Shown: positions 1-6,772, counted from the first letter of the stretch. The stretch: 8,194 nt of DNA from Christensenellaceae bacterium (GCA_020024085.1 JAHHUG010000063.1:1-8194), one strand, 5' to 3'. Notes: generated by a model from the letters alone, not told the origin. A program made the numbers and translations.

Positions 1-2
1 AA

Positions 3-71
3 ATAATTGTATTTGCTATTGCTGGAAGAAAACATCTTAAACATGAGGGTAAACTAAAATATCGTGCCTAG
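3..71 (+). CDS. 3' end of an unidentified, probably membrane, protein (partial)
   Basis: One forward frame is open from the window edge to a TAG stop at 69-71. It encodes 22 residues: a hydrophobic stretch (IIVFAIAG) followed by a basic tail (RKHLKHEGKLKYRA). This pattern suits the last transmembrane helix and cytoplasmic end of a membrane protein under the positive-inside rule. The other two forward frames stop early. Too little is visible to name a family. The stop codon lies inside an inverted repeat (68-94), and the 90-bp repeat array begins directly after it. It could also be a chance open frame at the edge. Confidence 0.45.
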   Translation: MIVFAIAGRKHLKHEGKLKYRA

Positions 72-94
72 CCAAGCTGAAGCTTGGAGCCTAG
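68..94. repeat. Imperfect inverted repeat at the end of the upstream gene
   Basis: CCAAGCT (72-78) and AGCTTGG (81-87) are exact inverted copies. They are flanked by CTAG at 68-71 and CTAG at 91-94, with three unpaired bases (88-90) on the right side. The hairpin would include the upstream stop codon. No T-run follows, so it is not a typical intrinsic terminator. Its right half belongs to the first 90-bp repeat unit, whereas its left half is unique to this junction. Confidence 0.45.
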
Positions 95-370
95 AACTAA
101 ATTAAGTGCAATCGTAGTAAAAGTACAATATTCAATGATTGCCAAACTGAATATCAAAGTTATTAGCTGAAGCTTGGAGCCTAGAACTAAATTAGGTGCA
201 ATCGTAATATAGTTAAGCTATTCAATGATTGCAAAAATGAATATCAAAGTTATTAGCTGAGCTTGGAACATAGAACTAAATTAGGTATAATCGCAGTAAA
301 AGTACATTATTCAATGATTGCCAAAATGAATATCAAAGTTATTAGCTGAGCTTAGAGCCTAGAATTAAAT
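75..370. repeat. Tandem array of a ~90-bp non-coding repeat (3 full copies plus a 27-bp partial)
   Basis: Units run 75-164 (90 bp), 165-254 (90 bp), 255-343 (89 bp) and a partial copy at 344-370; each begins with AGCTGA. Units 1 and 2 differ at one position in their first 42 bases. The variable part is the middle of the unit (about unit bases 43-58), while the segment from TTCAATGATTGC to AAAGTTATT is nearly constant. Each full unit carries TATTCA and TGAATA as inverted arms about 13 nt apart. Units 1 and 2 also contain GCAATC pairing with GATTGC. All forward frames have stops in each unit, so it is not coding. It fills most of the gene-free stretch 72-495. Function unknown. Confidence 0.85.
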
Positions 371-397
371 ATCGAATTTATTAATATTAAAATTTGT

Positions 398-430
398 AAA
401 GCAAACTTTATATGGTTTGCTTTTATAATT
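398..430 (+). terminator. Probable intrinsic terminator downstream of the repeat array
   Basis: AAAGCAAAC (398-406) pairs exactly with GTTTGCTTT (415-423) around an 8-nt loop, giving a 9-bp stem. A moderately U-rich tail (TTTTATAATTTT) follows. It would end transcription coming from the upstream gene through the repeats, before the promoter at 450-478. The stem has few GC pairs and the tail is interrupted, so strength is uncertain. Confidence 0.6.
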
Positions 431-449
431 TTAAATTTATTAGCAAATA

Positions 450-478
450 TTGAAATACAGGTTGTGTTGTGATATAAT
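450..478 (+). promoter_or_regulatory. Sigma-A type promoter for the hydrogenase-sensor operon
   Basis: The -35 is TTGAAA (450-455) and the -10 is a perfect TATAAT (473-478), 17 bp apart, with TG at 470-471 forming an extended -10. The expected start falls near 485, almost on the GAGG ribosome binding site (485-488), leaving a leader of only about 10 nt before the ATG at 496. The box TTAGCAAATA (440-449) abuts the -35 and resembles one at the transporter promoter. Confidence 0.85.
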
Positions 479-495
479 TTTTTTGAGGAAATAGT

Positions 496-2175
496 ATGGT
501 AAGATTTTTAGATTTCAAAGAGGCAAAATGTAAGGATTGCTACAAATGTTTGAGAGAGTGTTCTGTTAAGGCGATTGCCGTGATAGACCATCAAGCAAAA
601 ATTGTTGATGAAAAGTGTATTTTGTGTGGTACTTGTACAAGAGTCTGCCCGCAAAATGCTAAAATTGTTCATTCCGAGAGGGAAAAAGTAGAGTTATTGC
701 TAAAGAGTGATAACAAGGTTTTTTGTTCGCTTGCACCTAGTTTCGTATCTAGTTTTGGTGTGTTAAATCTTGAAACAATGAAAGATGCACTACTTAAACT
801 AGGCTTTTATGATGTGGAGGAAACTGCTATTGGTGCAAAACTTGTTACCCAAAAATACGAGGAGCAATTAGATACTAATGAGCATAAAAACTATATTACA
901 TCAAGCTGTCCTGCAATAAATAATCTTATCAGTAAATATTATCCAAACGCATTAGAGTATCTTGCTACTGTTGATAGCCCAATGGTTGCCCACGCAAAAC
1001 TTATCAAAAAAAGATATCAAGATTGCAAAATTGTATTTATCGGTCCTTGTATTGCCAAGAAGAAAGAGGCATACGAGAGTGGTATTATAGATGGTGTGCT
1101 TACCTACGAGGACCTTAACGCAATGCTTCAGGACAATGGAATTGAGCTAGTTAATAAAGAGGGTACTCAAAGTATTTCTAATAAAGCAAGGTACTATCCT
1201 ATTGACCGTGGAATTATTAAGTCGTTTGACCATTTCAACCCAAACTATGAGTATTTAGCAGTAGATGGACTAGACAAGTGTATGGAAATACTTCAAAATA
1301 TTAACAATGTAGAGGGTGTTTTCCTTGAAATGAATGCTTGTAAATATGGTTGCATCAATGGTCCTTGTTCACTTAAAGAGGAAGTTTCTTCGATACTTGG
1401 TAATAGTGAGGTAAGACAGTATGCAAGGTCGTGTAGTGGCGAGGAAATCACTATTGATACTGATGTGGATATTAACAAGGTTCACAACTCAGGCTTTGTA
1501 GGAAAGCATGTAACCGAAGATGAGATAAAGAGAATACTTGCTCTTACTGGAAAGGTTAAAAAGGAAGATGAACTTAATTGTGGAGCTTGTGGATATTCTA
1601 GTTGTAGAGAAAAGGCTTATGCTGTTGCTTGTGGTTATGCTGATGTGGAAATGTGCTTGCCTTATATGAGGGAAAAAGCAGAAAATATGAGTTACGAAAT
1701 AATACATAATAGCCCTAATGGAATAATGGTTGTTGACTACGACCTTAATATAATTGATATGAACAAAAAGGCTATGGATATGCTAGGCATAAACAAGAAA
1801 TCTGTTAAGGGAGAACCACTTGTTGACTACTATAATCCAACCGACTTTATTACGGCTATGACGACAAAACAGCAGGTTAAAACTGATGTTATGATAGATA
1901 AAACGTCGATTGTGGCATATTCCAACATTATTTGTTTGCCAGAATACAAAATAATGTTTGCAATACTTATTGATATTACTGACACAGTATTAAAAGACAG
2001 AAAACTAAAGAAAATGAGATTTGATACCCTTAATACAGTAGATGAGGTAATCGAAAAGCAAATGAGAGTTGCACAAGAAATTGCATCGCTTTTGGGTGAA
2101 ACAACAGCAGAAACAAAGGTGGCTTTATTTAACTTAAAAAAGACCTTAAAGGACGAGGAAAATGAGCAAAATTGA
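496..2175 (+). CDS. Putative sensory [FeFe]-hydrogenase (HydS-like) with PAS domain
   Basis: This 559-aa protein has the layout of the putative sensory (group C) [FeFe]-hydrogenases. Two ferredoxin-type 4Fe-4S motifs use C12/C15/C18/C22 and C41/C44/C47/C51. The H-cluster domain (~75-345) keeps the four expected ligands: C138 in TSSCP, C185 in GPCIAKKKE, and C282 and C286 in EMNACKYGC. A further Fe-S motif follows (C362, C365, C370, C387), then a PAS domain (~400-495) and a helical tail (~500-559). The Ser at 137 replaces the cysteine that relays protons in catalytic enzymes. No transmembrane segment, histidine-kinase or GGDEF domain is visible, so it probably senses H2 or redox state in the cytoplasm rather than producing H2 in bulk. 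The start is supported by GAGG seven bases upstream. The next gene overlaps it by 14 nt. Hydrogenase-like identity is firm; the sensory role is inferred from family and context. Confidence 0.9.
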   Translation: MVRFLDFKEAKCKDCYKCLRECSVKAIAVIDHQAKIVDEKCILCGTCTRVCPQNAKIVHSEREKVELLLKSDNKVFCSLAPSFVSSFGVLNLETMKDALLKLGFYDVEETAIGAKLVTQKYEEQLDTNEHKNYITSSCPAINNLISKYYPNALEYLATVDSPMVAHAKLIKKRYQDCKIVFIGPCIAKKKEAYESGIIDGVLTYEDLNAMLQDNGIELVNKEGTQSISNKARYYPIDRGIIKSFDHFNPNYEYLAVDGLDKCMEILQNINNVEGVFLEMNACKYGCINGPCSLKEEVSSILGNSEVRQYARSCSGEEITIDTDVDINKVHNSGFVGKHVTEDEIKRILALTGKVKKEDELNCGACGYSSCREKAYAVACGYADVEMCLPYMREKAENMSYEIIHNSPNGIMVVDYDLNIIDMNKKAMDMLGINKKSVKGEPLVDYYNPTDFITAMTTKQQVKTDVMIDKTSIVAYSNIICLPEYKIMFAILIDITDTVLKDRKLKKMRFDTLNTVDEVIEKQMRVAQEIASLLGETTAETKVALFNLKKTLKDEENEQN

Positions 2176-3319
2176 TATAGGTTATATAGGGCTTAATAAG
2201 TTTGGAGAGGAGCTTTGTGGCGATAACATATCGTATAAGCAAGATGAAAATAATGTCGTAATTACCCTAGCTGATGGACTTGGCAGTGGTGTAAAGGCGA
2301 ATATTTTGTCGATACTTACAAGCAAAATTCTGTCTACAATGCTTAGTGAAAATGTGTCGATTGAAGAGTGTGTCGAGACTATTGCAAATACATTGCCAGT
2401 AAATAAACAACTTGATGTAGCCTATTCTACATTTACATCAATTTGTATGAATAACGAGGGAAAAGGCTATATTATTGAATATGACAATCCCTTTGCTTTT
2501 CTTGTACGAAATGGCAAATGTTACGACTTTGAAAGAAAGGAAATTGTAATTTACGGCAAAAAAATATACGAAACAAAAGTACATCTTGTTGAGGGCGACT
2601 ATATAGTTGTAATGAGTGATGGTGCAACTCACGCAGGGGTTGGCATTACTCTTGATGCTGGTTGGTCAAGGGAAGCTATAATGGCACATATTGATAGGCA
2701 TATTGGTAAGGATACCACAGCAACCAAACTATCGTTGCTTGTAACATCGGCTTGCAATGACTTGTATCTTAATGAACCTAGTGATGATACTACTTGTATG
2801 GCAGTAGGGCTAGTAAAGGAGCAAGTTGCTACTGTTATGATTGGTCCACCTAGCAAACAGCAAGTGGATAGTACAGTATGCAAAACCTTGCTAGATAGTA
2901 CGGGATATAAAATTGTTTGTGGTGGAACTACTGCAAAACTTGTTGCAAAATATCTTAATGCTGAAATTGATATGAACTATTCTATTGTAAAGGAAGCTGT
3001 GCCACCGATATCAAGTATTAAAGGGATAGACCTTGTTACAGAGGGTGCAATCACTATTAATGAAGTGGTTAAAATGTTAGAGGTTTATAACAACCACAAT
3101 AGCCTAGAGGGTAAAGTTTTTGAAGAAAATGACGGAGTTAGTTTACTGCTTGATTATCTAATCAATAAATCAACTGATATTAATTTGCTTATTGGACAAG
3201 CAATTAATGTTGCAAATGAGGGTTCTAAATTAGGTGTAGAGGACAAGCAAAAAAATATAAGATTACTTATAAAATACTTGAAAAAGGCTGGTAAAACAGT
3301 TAATGCTACTTTCTATTAG
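2162..3319 (+). CDS. SpoIIE/PP2C-type serine phosphatase partner of the sensory hydrogenase
   Basis: The N-terminal ~220 residues form a PP2C-like phosphatase domain. Metal-binding acidic motifs are visible: GD at D21, ADGLGSG with D38, SDGATHAG with D153, and EPSDDTT with D208/D209. The family removes phosphate from Ser/Thr of partner proteins, often STAS-domain anti-anti-sigma factors. Residues ~223-385 form a second region that I do not recognise; it contains IVCGGTTAKLV (251-261). No membrane helix is seen. The ATG at 2162 lies inside the end of the hydrogenase gene (14-nt overlap), and AGGACGAGGA precedes it, so translation is probably coupled. This suggests the hydrogenase-PAS protein controls this enzyme, or signals through it. 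No kinase, STAS or anti-sigma gene is in the window, so the target is unknown. Confidence 0.88.
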   Translation: MSKIDIGYIGLNKFGEELCGDNISYKQDENNVVITLADGLGSGVKANILSILTSKILSTMLSENVSIEECVETIANTLPVNKQLDVAYSTFTSICMNNEGKGYIIEYDNPFAFLVRNGKCYDFERKEIVIYGKKIYETKVHLVEGDYIVVMSDGATHAGVGITLDAGWSREAIMAHIDRHIGKDTTATKLSLLVTSACNDLYLNEPSDDTTCMAVGLVKEQVATVMIGPPSKQQVDSTVCKTLLDSTGYKIVCGGTTAKLVAKYLNAEIDMNYSIVKEAVPPISSIKGIDLVTEGAITINEVVKMLEVYNNHNSLEGKVFEENDGVSLLLDYLINKSTDINLLIGQAINVANEGSKLGVEDKQKNIRLLIKYLKKAGKTVNATFY

Positions 3320-3331
3320 AATATAATAACG

Positions 3332-3360
3332 GGATAAGAGTTTTTTCTTATCCTTTTTTT
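3332..3360 (+). terminator. Intrinsic terminator of the hydrogenase-phosphatase operon
   Basis: GGATAAGA (3332-3339) pairs with TCTTATCC (3346-3353) around a 6-nt loop, followed by seven T (3354-3360). It sits 12 nt after the phosphatase stop codon and ends the two-gene transcript. Confidence 0.92.
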
Positions 3361-3394
3361 ATAAAATATACCATATATTATTTTTAGCAAAATA

Positions 3395-3423
3395 TTAAAA
3401 AAAGCAATTTATTATGATATAAT
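3395..3423 (+). promoter_or_regulatory. Sigma-A type promoter for the MFS transporter
   Basis: TTAAAA (3395-3400) and a perfect TATAAT (3418-3423) are 17 bp apart, with TG at 3415-3416 forming an extended -10. The box TTAGCAAAATA (3384-3394) abuts the -35, as at the hydrogenase promoter. A start near 3430 would give a leader of about 22 nt. Confidence 0.75.
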
Positions 3424-3452
3424 CAAATTTAGATTGATATGTGAGGTAAACT

Positions 3453-4844
3453 ATGAAAGATACAAAATCTACCAAACTTGGTTCTAAACTTTGGTTGCAG
3501 ATACTTTTGTTTGGTATTATTGGTCAAATTGCTTGGATGGTGGAAAATATGTATTTTGCCACATTTGCACAAAACTTATTTGATAATCCATCTTTTGGCA
3601 ATATGTACTATGTAGCTACAACTTTAATGGTTGTTTTTTCGGCATTAACTGCCACAATAACCACAATTTTTATTGGTGGACTTGTCGATAGACTTGGTAA
3701 ACGAAAAGTATTTATCAGTTTCGGCTATATTTTATGGGGTGTTACCATTATGATATTTGCTTTGATTCCAACCATTTTTGGTAGTGACAAAGCAGGTGGA
3801 GTTATGGCGATGCTTGTCATATTCGACTGTATTATGACATTTTTTGGTTCAACTGCCTATGATGCAGCATTTAATACTTGGATAACAGATATTACCGATG
3901 TTACCAATAGAGGTAAAGTAGATTCCGTATTGTCAATGCTACCAGTATTGGGTTTGGTAATTGCAGTTTTGGTTGCAATGTTTACCTTTGATAAGGGCAA
4001 GGAAGACCCATTTATGTATCAACTATTTTTTATAATACTTGGTATATTGCCAATTGTGGTGGGTATTATCTCAATCTTTACCCTTAAAGATTCGCCAAAT
4101 ATTGTTAAAAATAGTAATTCTTCTTACCTAAAAGATACTTTTTATGGCTTTAACATTAAGGTAATAAAAGAAAATAAATTTATGTACATAGCACTTACTT
4201 GTTTGTGTTTATTAGGTGTTAGTCAACAAGTTTATATGTCGTACTTGCTTAACTTTATCCAACGAACACTAGGTATTACTGACTACCTATTGCCAGCAGC
4301 AGGATTGATTGTAGTTGCAGGTATAATTACTGCGACAGTTGGTGTATTGTATGATAAAAAGGGTAGAAAGCACTTCTATATGCCACTACTTGTTGCAAAC
4401 ATTTTGAGTACATTTATTATTTACTTAATGAAATTTATGACAAAAGAAGCTTATATTGGTGTGTTTGTTGTGTTTGGTGGAATAATGCTAGGTACTTCAC
4501 TTTCACTTTTTGCAGCACTTATGGCATCATTTCAAGATTATATTCCAGAGGGCTACGAGGGTAGGTTTCAAGGTATTAGAATGGTGTTTGCTGTTTTAAT
4601 CCCTATGATTATTGGACCTATTATTTCACTTGCGATTGGCATTAATAGTTTTGATAGTCAAGATACAGTAATGCTAACACCACCATTTGAAATTTACCTT
4701 GCATCAGCAATAGTTGCACTTGTTGTAATTTTACCTATGATATTTGTTAGAAAGGACGCAGACAATTTAAGAAATAGATTGCTTAATAAGGATAAAATGG
4801 TGTCAGCAGAAATTCCAGTTAGACAAGATGGCAATATTGATTAG
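3453..4844 (+). CDS. MFS transporter, substrate unknown
   Basis: A 463-aa hydrophobic protein with about 12 predicted transmembrane segments, the usual length for the major facilitator superfamily. The loop after TM2 carries the family signature GGLVDRLGKRK (75-85). A matching half-repeat, GVLYDKKGRKH (298-308), lies in the second half, as expected from internal duplication. A cytoplasmic loop motif, PEGYEGRFQG (366-375), and the N-terminal WMVENMYFATF (28-38) recall sugar transporters of the GPH/SLC45-like branch, but that is only an impression. The C-terminal tail (~435-463) is charged and cytoplasmic. GAGG six bases before the ATG supports the start. It is a single-gene unit between terminators, so neighbours give no substrate clue. 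Confidence 0.88.
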   Translation: MKDTKSTKLGSKLWLQILLFGIIGQIAWMVENMYFATFAQNLFDNPSFGNMYYVATTLMVVFSALTATITTIFIGGLVDRLGKRKVFISFGYILWGVTIMIFALIPTIFGSDKAGGVMAMLVIFDCIMTFFGSTAYDAAFNTWITDITDVTNRGKVDSVLSMLPVLGLVIAVLVAMFTFDKGKEDPFMYQLFFIILGILPIVVGIISIFTLKDSPNIVKNSNSSYLKDTFYGFNIKVIKENKFMYIALTCLCLLGVSQQVYMSYLLNFIQRTLGITDYLLPAAGLIVVAGIITATVGVLYDKKGRKHFYMPLLVANILSTFIIYLMKFMTKEAYIGVFVVFGGIMLGTSLSLFAALMASFQDYIPEGYEGRFQGIRMVFAVLIPMIIGPIISLAIGINSFDSQDTVMLTPPFEIYLASAIVALVVILPMIFVRKDADNLRNRLLNKDKMVSAEIPVRQDGNID

Positions 4845-4935
4845 TATATAAAAGAGTATTGTGTTGTAAAATTTGATGTACTTATTAATATGTAAAATTT
4901 TAAGTGCTGATAAAATAAAACTATAACTTGTAAAT

Positions 4936-4974
4936 AAAAAAGGTGATAAGAAATAACTTATCACCTTATTTTTT
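4936..4974. terminator. Bidirectional intrinsic terminator between convergent units
   Basis: AAGGTGATAAG (4940-4950) pairs perfectly with CTTATCACCTT (4957-4967) around a 6-nt loop. A T-run (4969-4974) follows on the plus strand and an A-run (4936-4941) precedes it, giving a T-run on the minus strand. It can end the transporter transcript (stop at 4844) and the PFL-family transcript (stop at 5049). The rest of the 204-bp gap is AT-rich; I see nothing else convincing in it. Confidence 0.92.
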
Positions 4975-5048
4975 GTATTTATGTGTTTTAATATGTCAAT
5001 TTGAGCATATAAACCATCTATATTGATATATGAACATTTAATCAAGCA

Positions 5049-6398
5049 TTAGTTCTTTAGGCTATGAATAGGAGCAGGGATTCTGCCACCACGATTAATA
5101 AACTTAGCTGGAGAATATTTTGAAACAGGGATAATAGGAGCTTGTCCTAGTAGTCCACCGAACTCTGCATAATCGCCAACACCTTTGCCATAAACTGGGA
5201 TAACCCTTACAGCAGTAGTCTTTGTGTTTACCATACCGATAGCAGCCTCATCAGCAATAATACCAGAAATTACTTCGCTTGGAGTATCTCCAGGGATTGC
5301 AATCATATCAAGACCAACCGAGCAAACACAGGTCATAGCCTCTAGTTTTTCAATAGAAAGTGCACCTGTTTCGGTAGCTCTAATCATACCTGCATCTTCG
5401 CTTACTGGGATAAATGCACCTGACAAACCACCAACATTTGATGCAGCCATTAAGCCACCTTTTTTAACAGCATCATTTAGCATAGCTAGACAAGCAGTAG
5501 TACCAGCAGCACCAACACTTTCTAGTCCTATTTCTTCAAGGATATGAGCAACGGAGTCGCCAACAACTGGAGTTGGTGCAAGGCTAAGGTCAACGATACC
5601 ACAGTTTACACCTAGTCTTTCAGCAGTCTCTTTTGCAACAAGTCCACCAACACGGGTAATCTTGAATGCAGTTTTCTTTATTTCGTTTGCAACCTCAAGC
5701 AAGTCGCCATCTATTCTTTCAAGTGCGTGCTTTACGACACCAGGACCAGATACACCTACATTAATGGTTAAGTCCTTTTCTCCAACACCGTGGAATGCTC
5801 CAGCCATAAATGGATTATCCTCAACAGCATTACAAAATACAACAAGTTTTGCACAACCGATAGAGTCGTTATCTTTTGTAAGATATGCAGTATCCTTTAC
5901 AACTTGTCCCATTAGTTTAACAGCGTCCATATTGATACCAGCTTTTGTAGAACCGATGTTTACTGAAGAGCAAACCTTTTCGGTACTAGCAAGAGCCTCT
6001 GGAATAGATAGTAAAAATTCTTTTTCGTAGTCGGTCATACCTTTTTGGCATAGACAAGAATATCCACCAAGGAAGTCGATTCCAATTGCCTTTGCAGCCT
6101 TGTCAAGAGTTTTGATTACCTCTAGTTGACCGTGATTTGCAGCACAAACAATACTGATTGGTGTAACACTTACTCTTTTATTTACAATAGGAATACCAAG
6201 TTCGCTACTGATTTGGTTAGCAGTTTTAACTAGGTCCTTACCGTTAAGTGTGATTTTATCGTAAATTTTATTGCAAGTTGTTTTGACATCTTCGCTGATG
6301 CAGTCAAGTAGAGAGATACCAAGAGTAGTAGTTCTTACATCAAGGTGAAGTTGGTCAATCATTTGTATTGTTTCAAATATTTCATTATTACCAAACAT
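5049..6398 (-). CDS. PFL family protein (DUF711 / UPF0210)
   Basis: This 449-aa protein is full length for DUF711/UPF0210. Family-typical segments include [13 protein letters not shown] (21-33), NKRVSVTPI (73-81), MAGAFHGVG (198-206), [13 protein letters not shown] (360-372) and the ending [14 protein letters not shown] (436-449). The fold is related to pyruvate formate-lyase, hence the name. I see no glycyl-radical motif near the C-terminus, so formate-lyase activity should not be assumed; the reaction is unknown. Two CxC motifs occur, at C115/C117 and C357/C359. No signal peptide or membrane segment is visible. It starts 9 nt after the ACT-domain gene; its GAGG site overlaps that gene's TAG stop, which points to co-translation. 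The pairing with a UPF0237 ACT protein is widespread and suggests an amino-acid-responsive or paired function. Confidence 0.92.
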   Translation of the reverse strand: MFGNNEIFETIQMIDQLHLDVRTTTLGISLLDCISEDVKTTCNKIYDKITLNGKDLVKTANQISSELGIPIVNKRVSVTPISIVCAANHGQLEVIKTLDKAAKAIGIDFLGGYSCLCQKGMTDYEKEFLLSIPEALASTEKVCSSVNIGSTKAGINMDAVKLMGQVVKDTAYLTKDNDSIGCAKLVVFCNAVEDNPFMAGAFHGVGEKDLTINVGVSGPGVVKHALERIDGDLLEVANEIKKTAFKITRVGGLVAKETAERLGVNCGIVDLSLAPTPVVGDSVAHILEEIGLESVGAAGTTACLAMLNDAVKKGGLMAASNVGGLSGAFIPVSEDAGMIRATETGALSIEKLEAMTCVCSVGLDMIAIPGDTPSEVISGIIADEAAIGMVNTKTTAVRVIPVYGKGVGDYAEFGGLLGQAPIIPVSKYSPAKFINRGGRIPAPIHSLKN

Positions 6399-6407
6399 TT
6401 TTTACCT

Positions 6408-6674
6408 CTAAATTTTATGCATAGCATTGAAAATATCTTCGTGTTGTATTCTAATTTGAACATTAAGTTCATTAGATAAGGCACTCAATTTTTCATTAAT
6501 CAAATCAATATTTGCATTATCCTTTAATGAAACAAGCATAATCATTGTAAAGTAGTCTTGCAAAATTGTTTGTGAAATATCTTCTACATTGATATCTTCT
6601 TCAAAAAGTGCTTTTGTTACATGGTAAATAATACCAGTTTTGTCTTTGCCGATAACAGAAACTATTGCTTTCAT
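6408..6674 (-). CDS. ACT domain-containing protein (UPF0237)
   Basis: An 88-aa protein made of a single ACT domain, the normal size for UPF0237. The ligand-turn motif GKDKTGI sits at 9-15, and the family-like tail HEDIFNAMHKI closes it at 78-88. ACT domains usually bind amino acids and act as regulatory modules; GcvR of E. coli is a related two-ACT regulator. The ligand here is unknown. AGAGGA lies five bases before the ATG. It is the first gene of a two-gene operon with the PFL/DUF711 protein and has its own promoter (6703-6731). A regulatory subunit for its neighbour is the natural guess, but this is inference from the conserved pairing. Confidence 0.9.
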   Translation of the reverse strand: MKAIVSVIGKDKTGIIYHVTKALFEEDINVEDISQTILQDYFTMIMLVSLKDNANIDLINEKLSALSNELNVQIRIQHEDIFNAMHKI

Positions 6675-6702
6675 ATTTGTCCTCTTTTAGTCCTTTTTTT
6701 TA

Positions 6703-6731
6703 ATTTTATCACAAACTGTGTATTTTTTCAA
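6703..6731 (-). promoter_or_regulatory. Sigma-A type promoter of the ACT/PFL operon
   Basis: On the minus strand, TTGAAA (6731-6726) and TAAAAT (6708-6703) are 17 bp apart, with TGA before the -10 giving an extended -10. The leader would be about 20 nt. Two small dyads overlap it: GTATTT/AAATAC arms over the -35 (6720-6735) and CACA/TGTG in the spacer (6710-6720). Either could be an operator. Confidence 0.8.
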
Positions 6732-6772
6732 ATACTTGAATACTATTAGTGTTAATATAGTTAAATAACTTA

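Noticed and set aside
75..370. CRISPR array
   Set aside because: The repeat is about 90 bp and directly contiguous, with no unique spacers and no cas genes nearby.
75..370. Repeat-containing protein encoded by the 90-bp (30-codon) units
   Set aside because: All forward frames contain stops in every unit, one unit is 89 bp, and the best reverse frame is broken in the middle unit.
4865..4902. TAAAATTT / AAATTTTA inverted pair downstream of the transporter
   Set aside because: An AT-only match in AT-rich DNA is expected by chance, and a much stronger terminator lies just after it.
4803..5045. 80-codon open frame on the minus strand between the transporter and the PFL gene
   Set aside because: It runs across the bidirectional terminator and into the end of the transporter gene, has no convincing ribosome site, and its composition is just AT-rich DNA read as Ile/Lys/Tyr/Asn.
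5224..6030. Two forward open frames (107 and 122 codons) opposite the PFL-family gene
   Set aside because: They are antisense shadows of a well-conserved full-length gene, rich in Ser/Pro/Ala as expected from the reverse reading, with no promoter or ribosome site.
5049..6398. Functional pyruvate formate-lyase
   Set aside because: No glycyl-radical motif is seen near the C-terminus, the length is about 450 rather than about 750 residues, and no activating enzyme gene is nearby.
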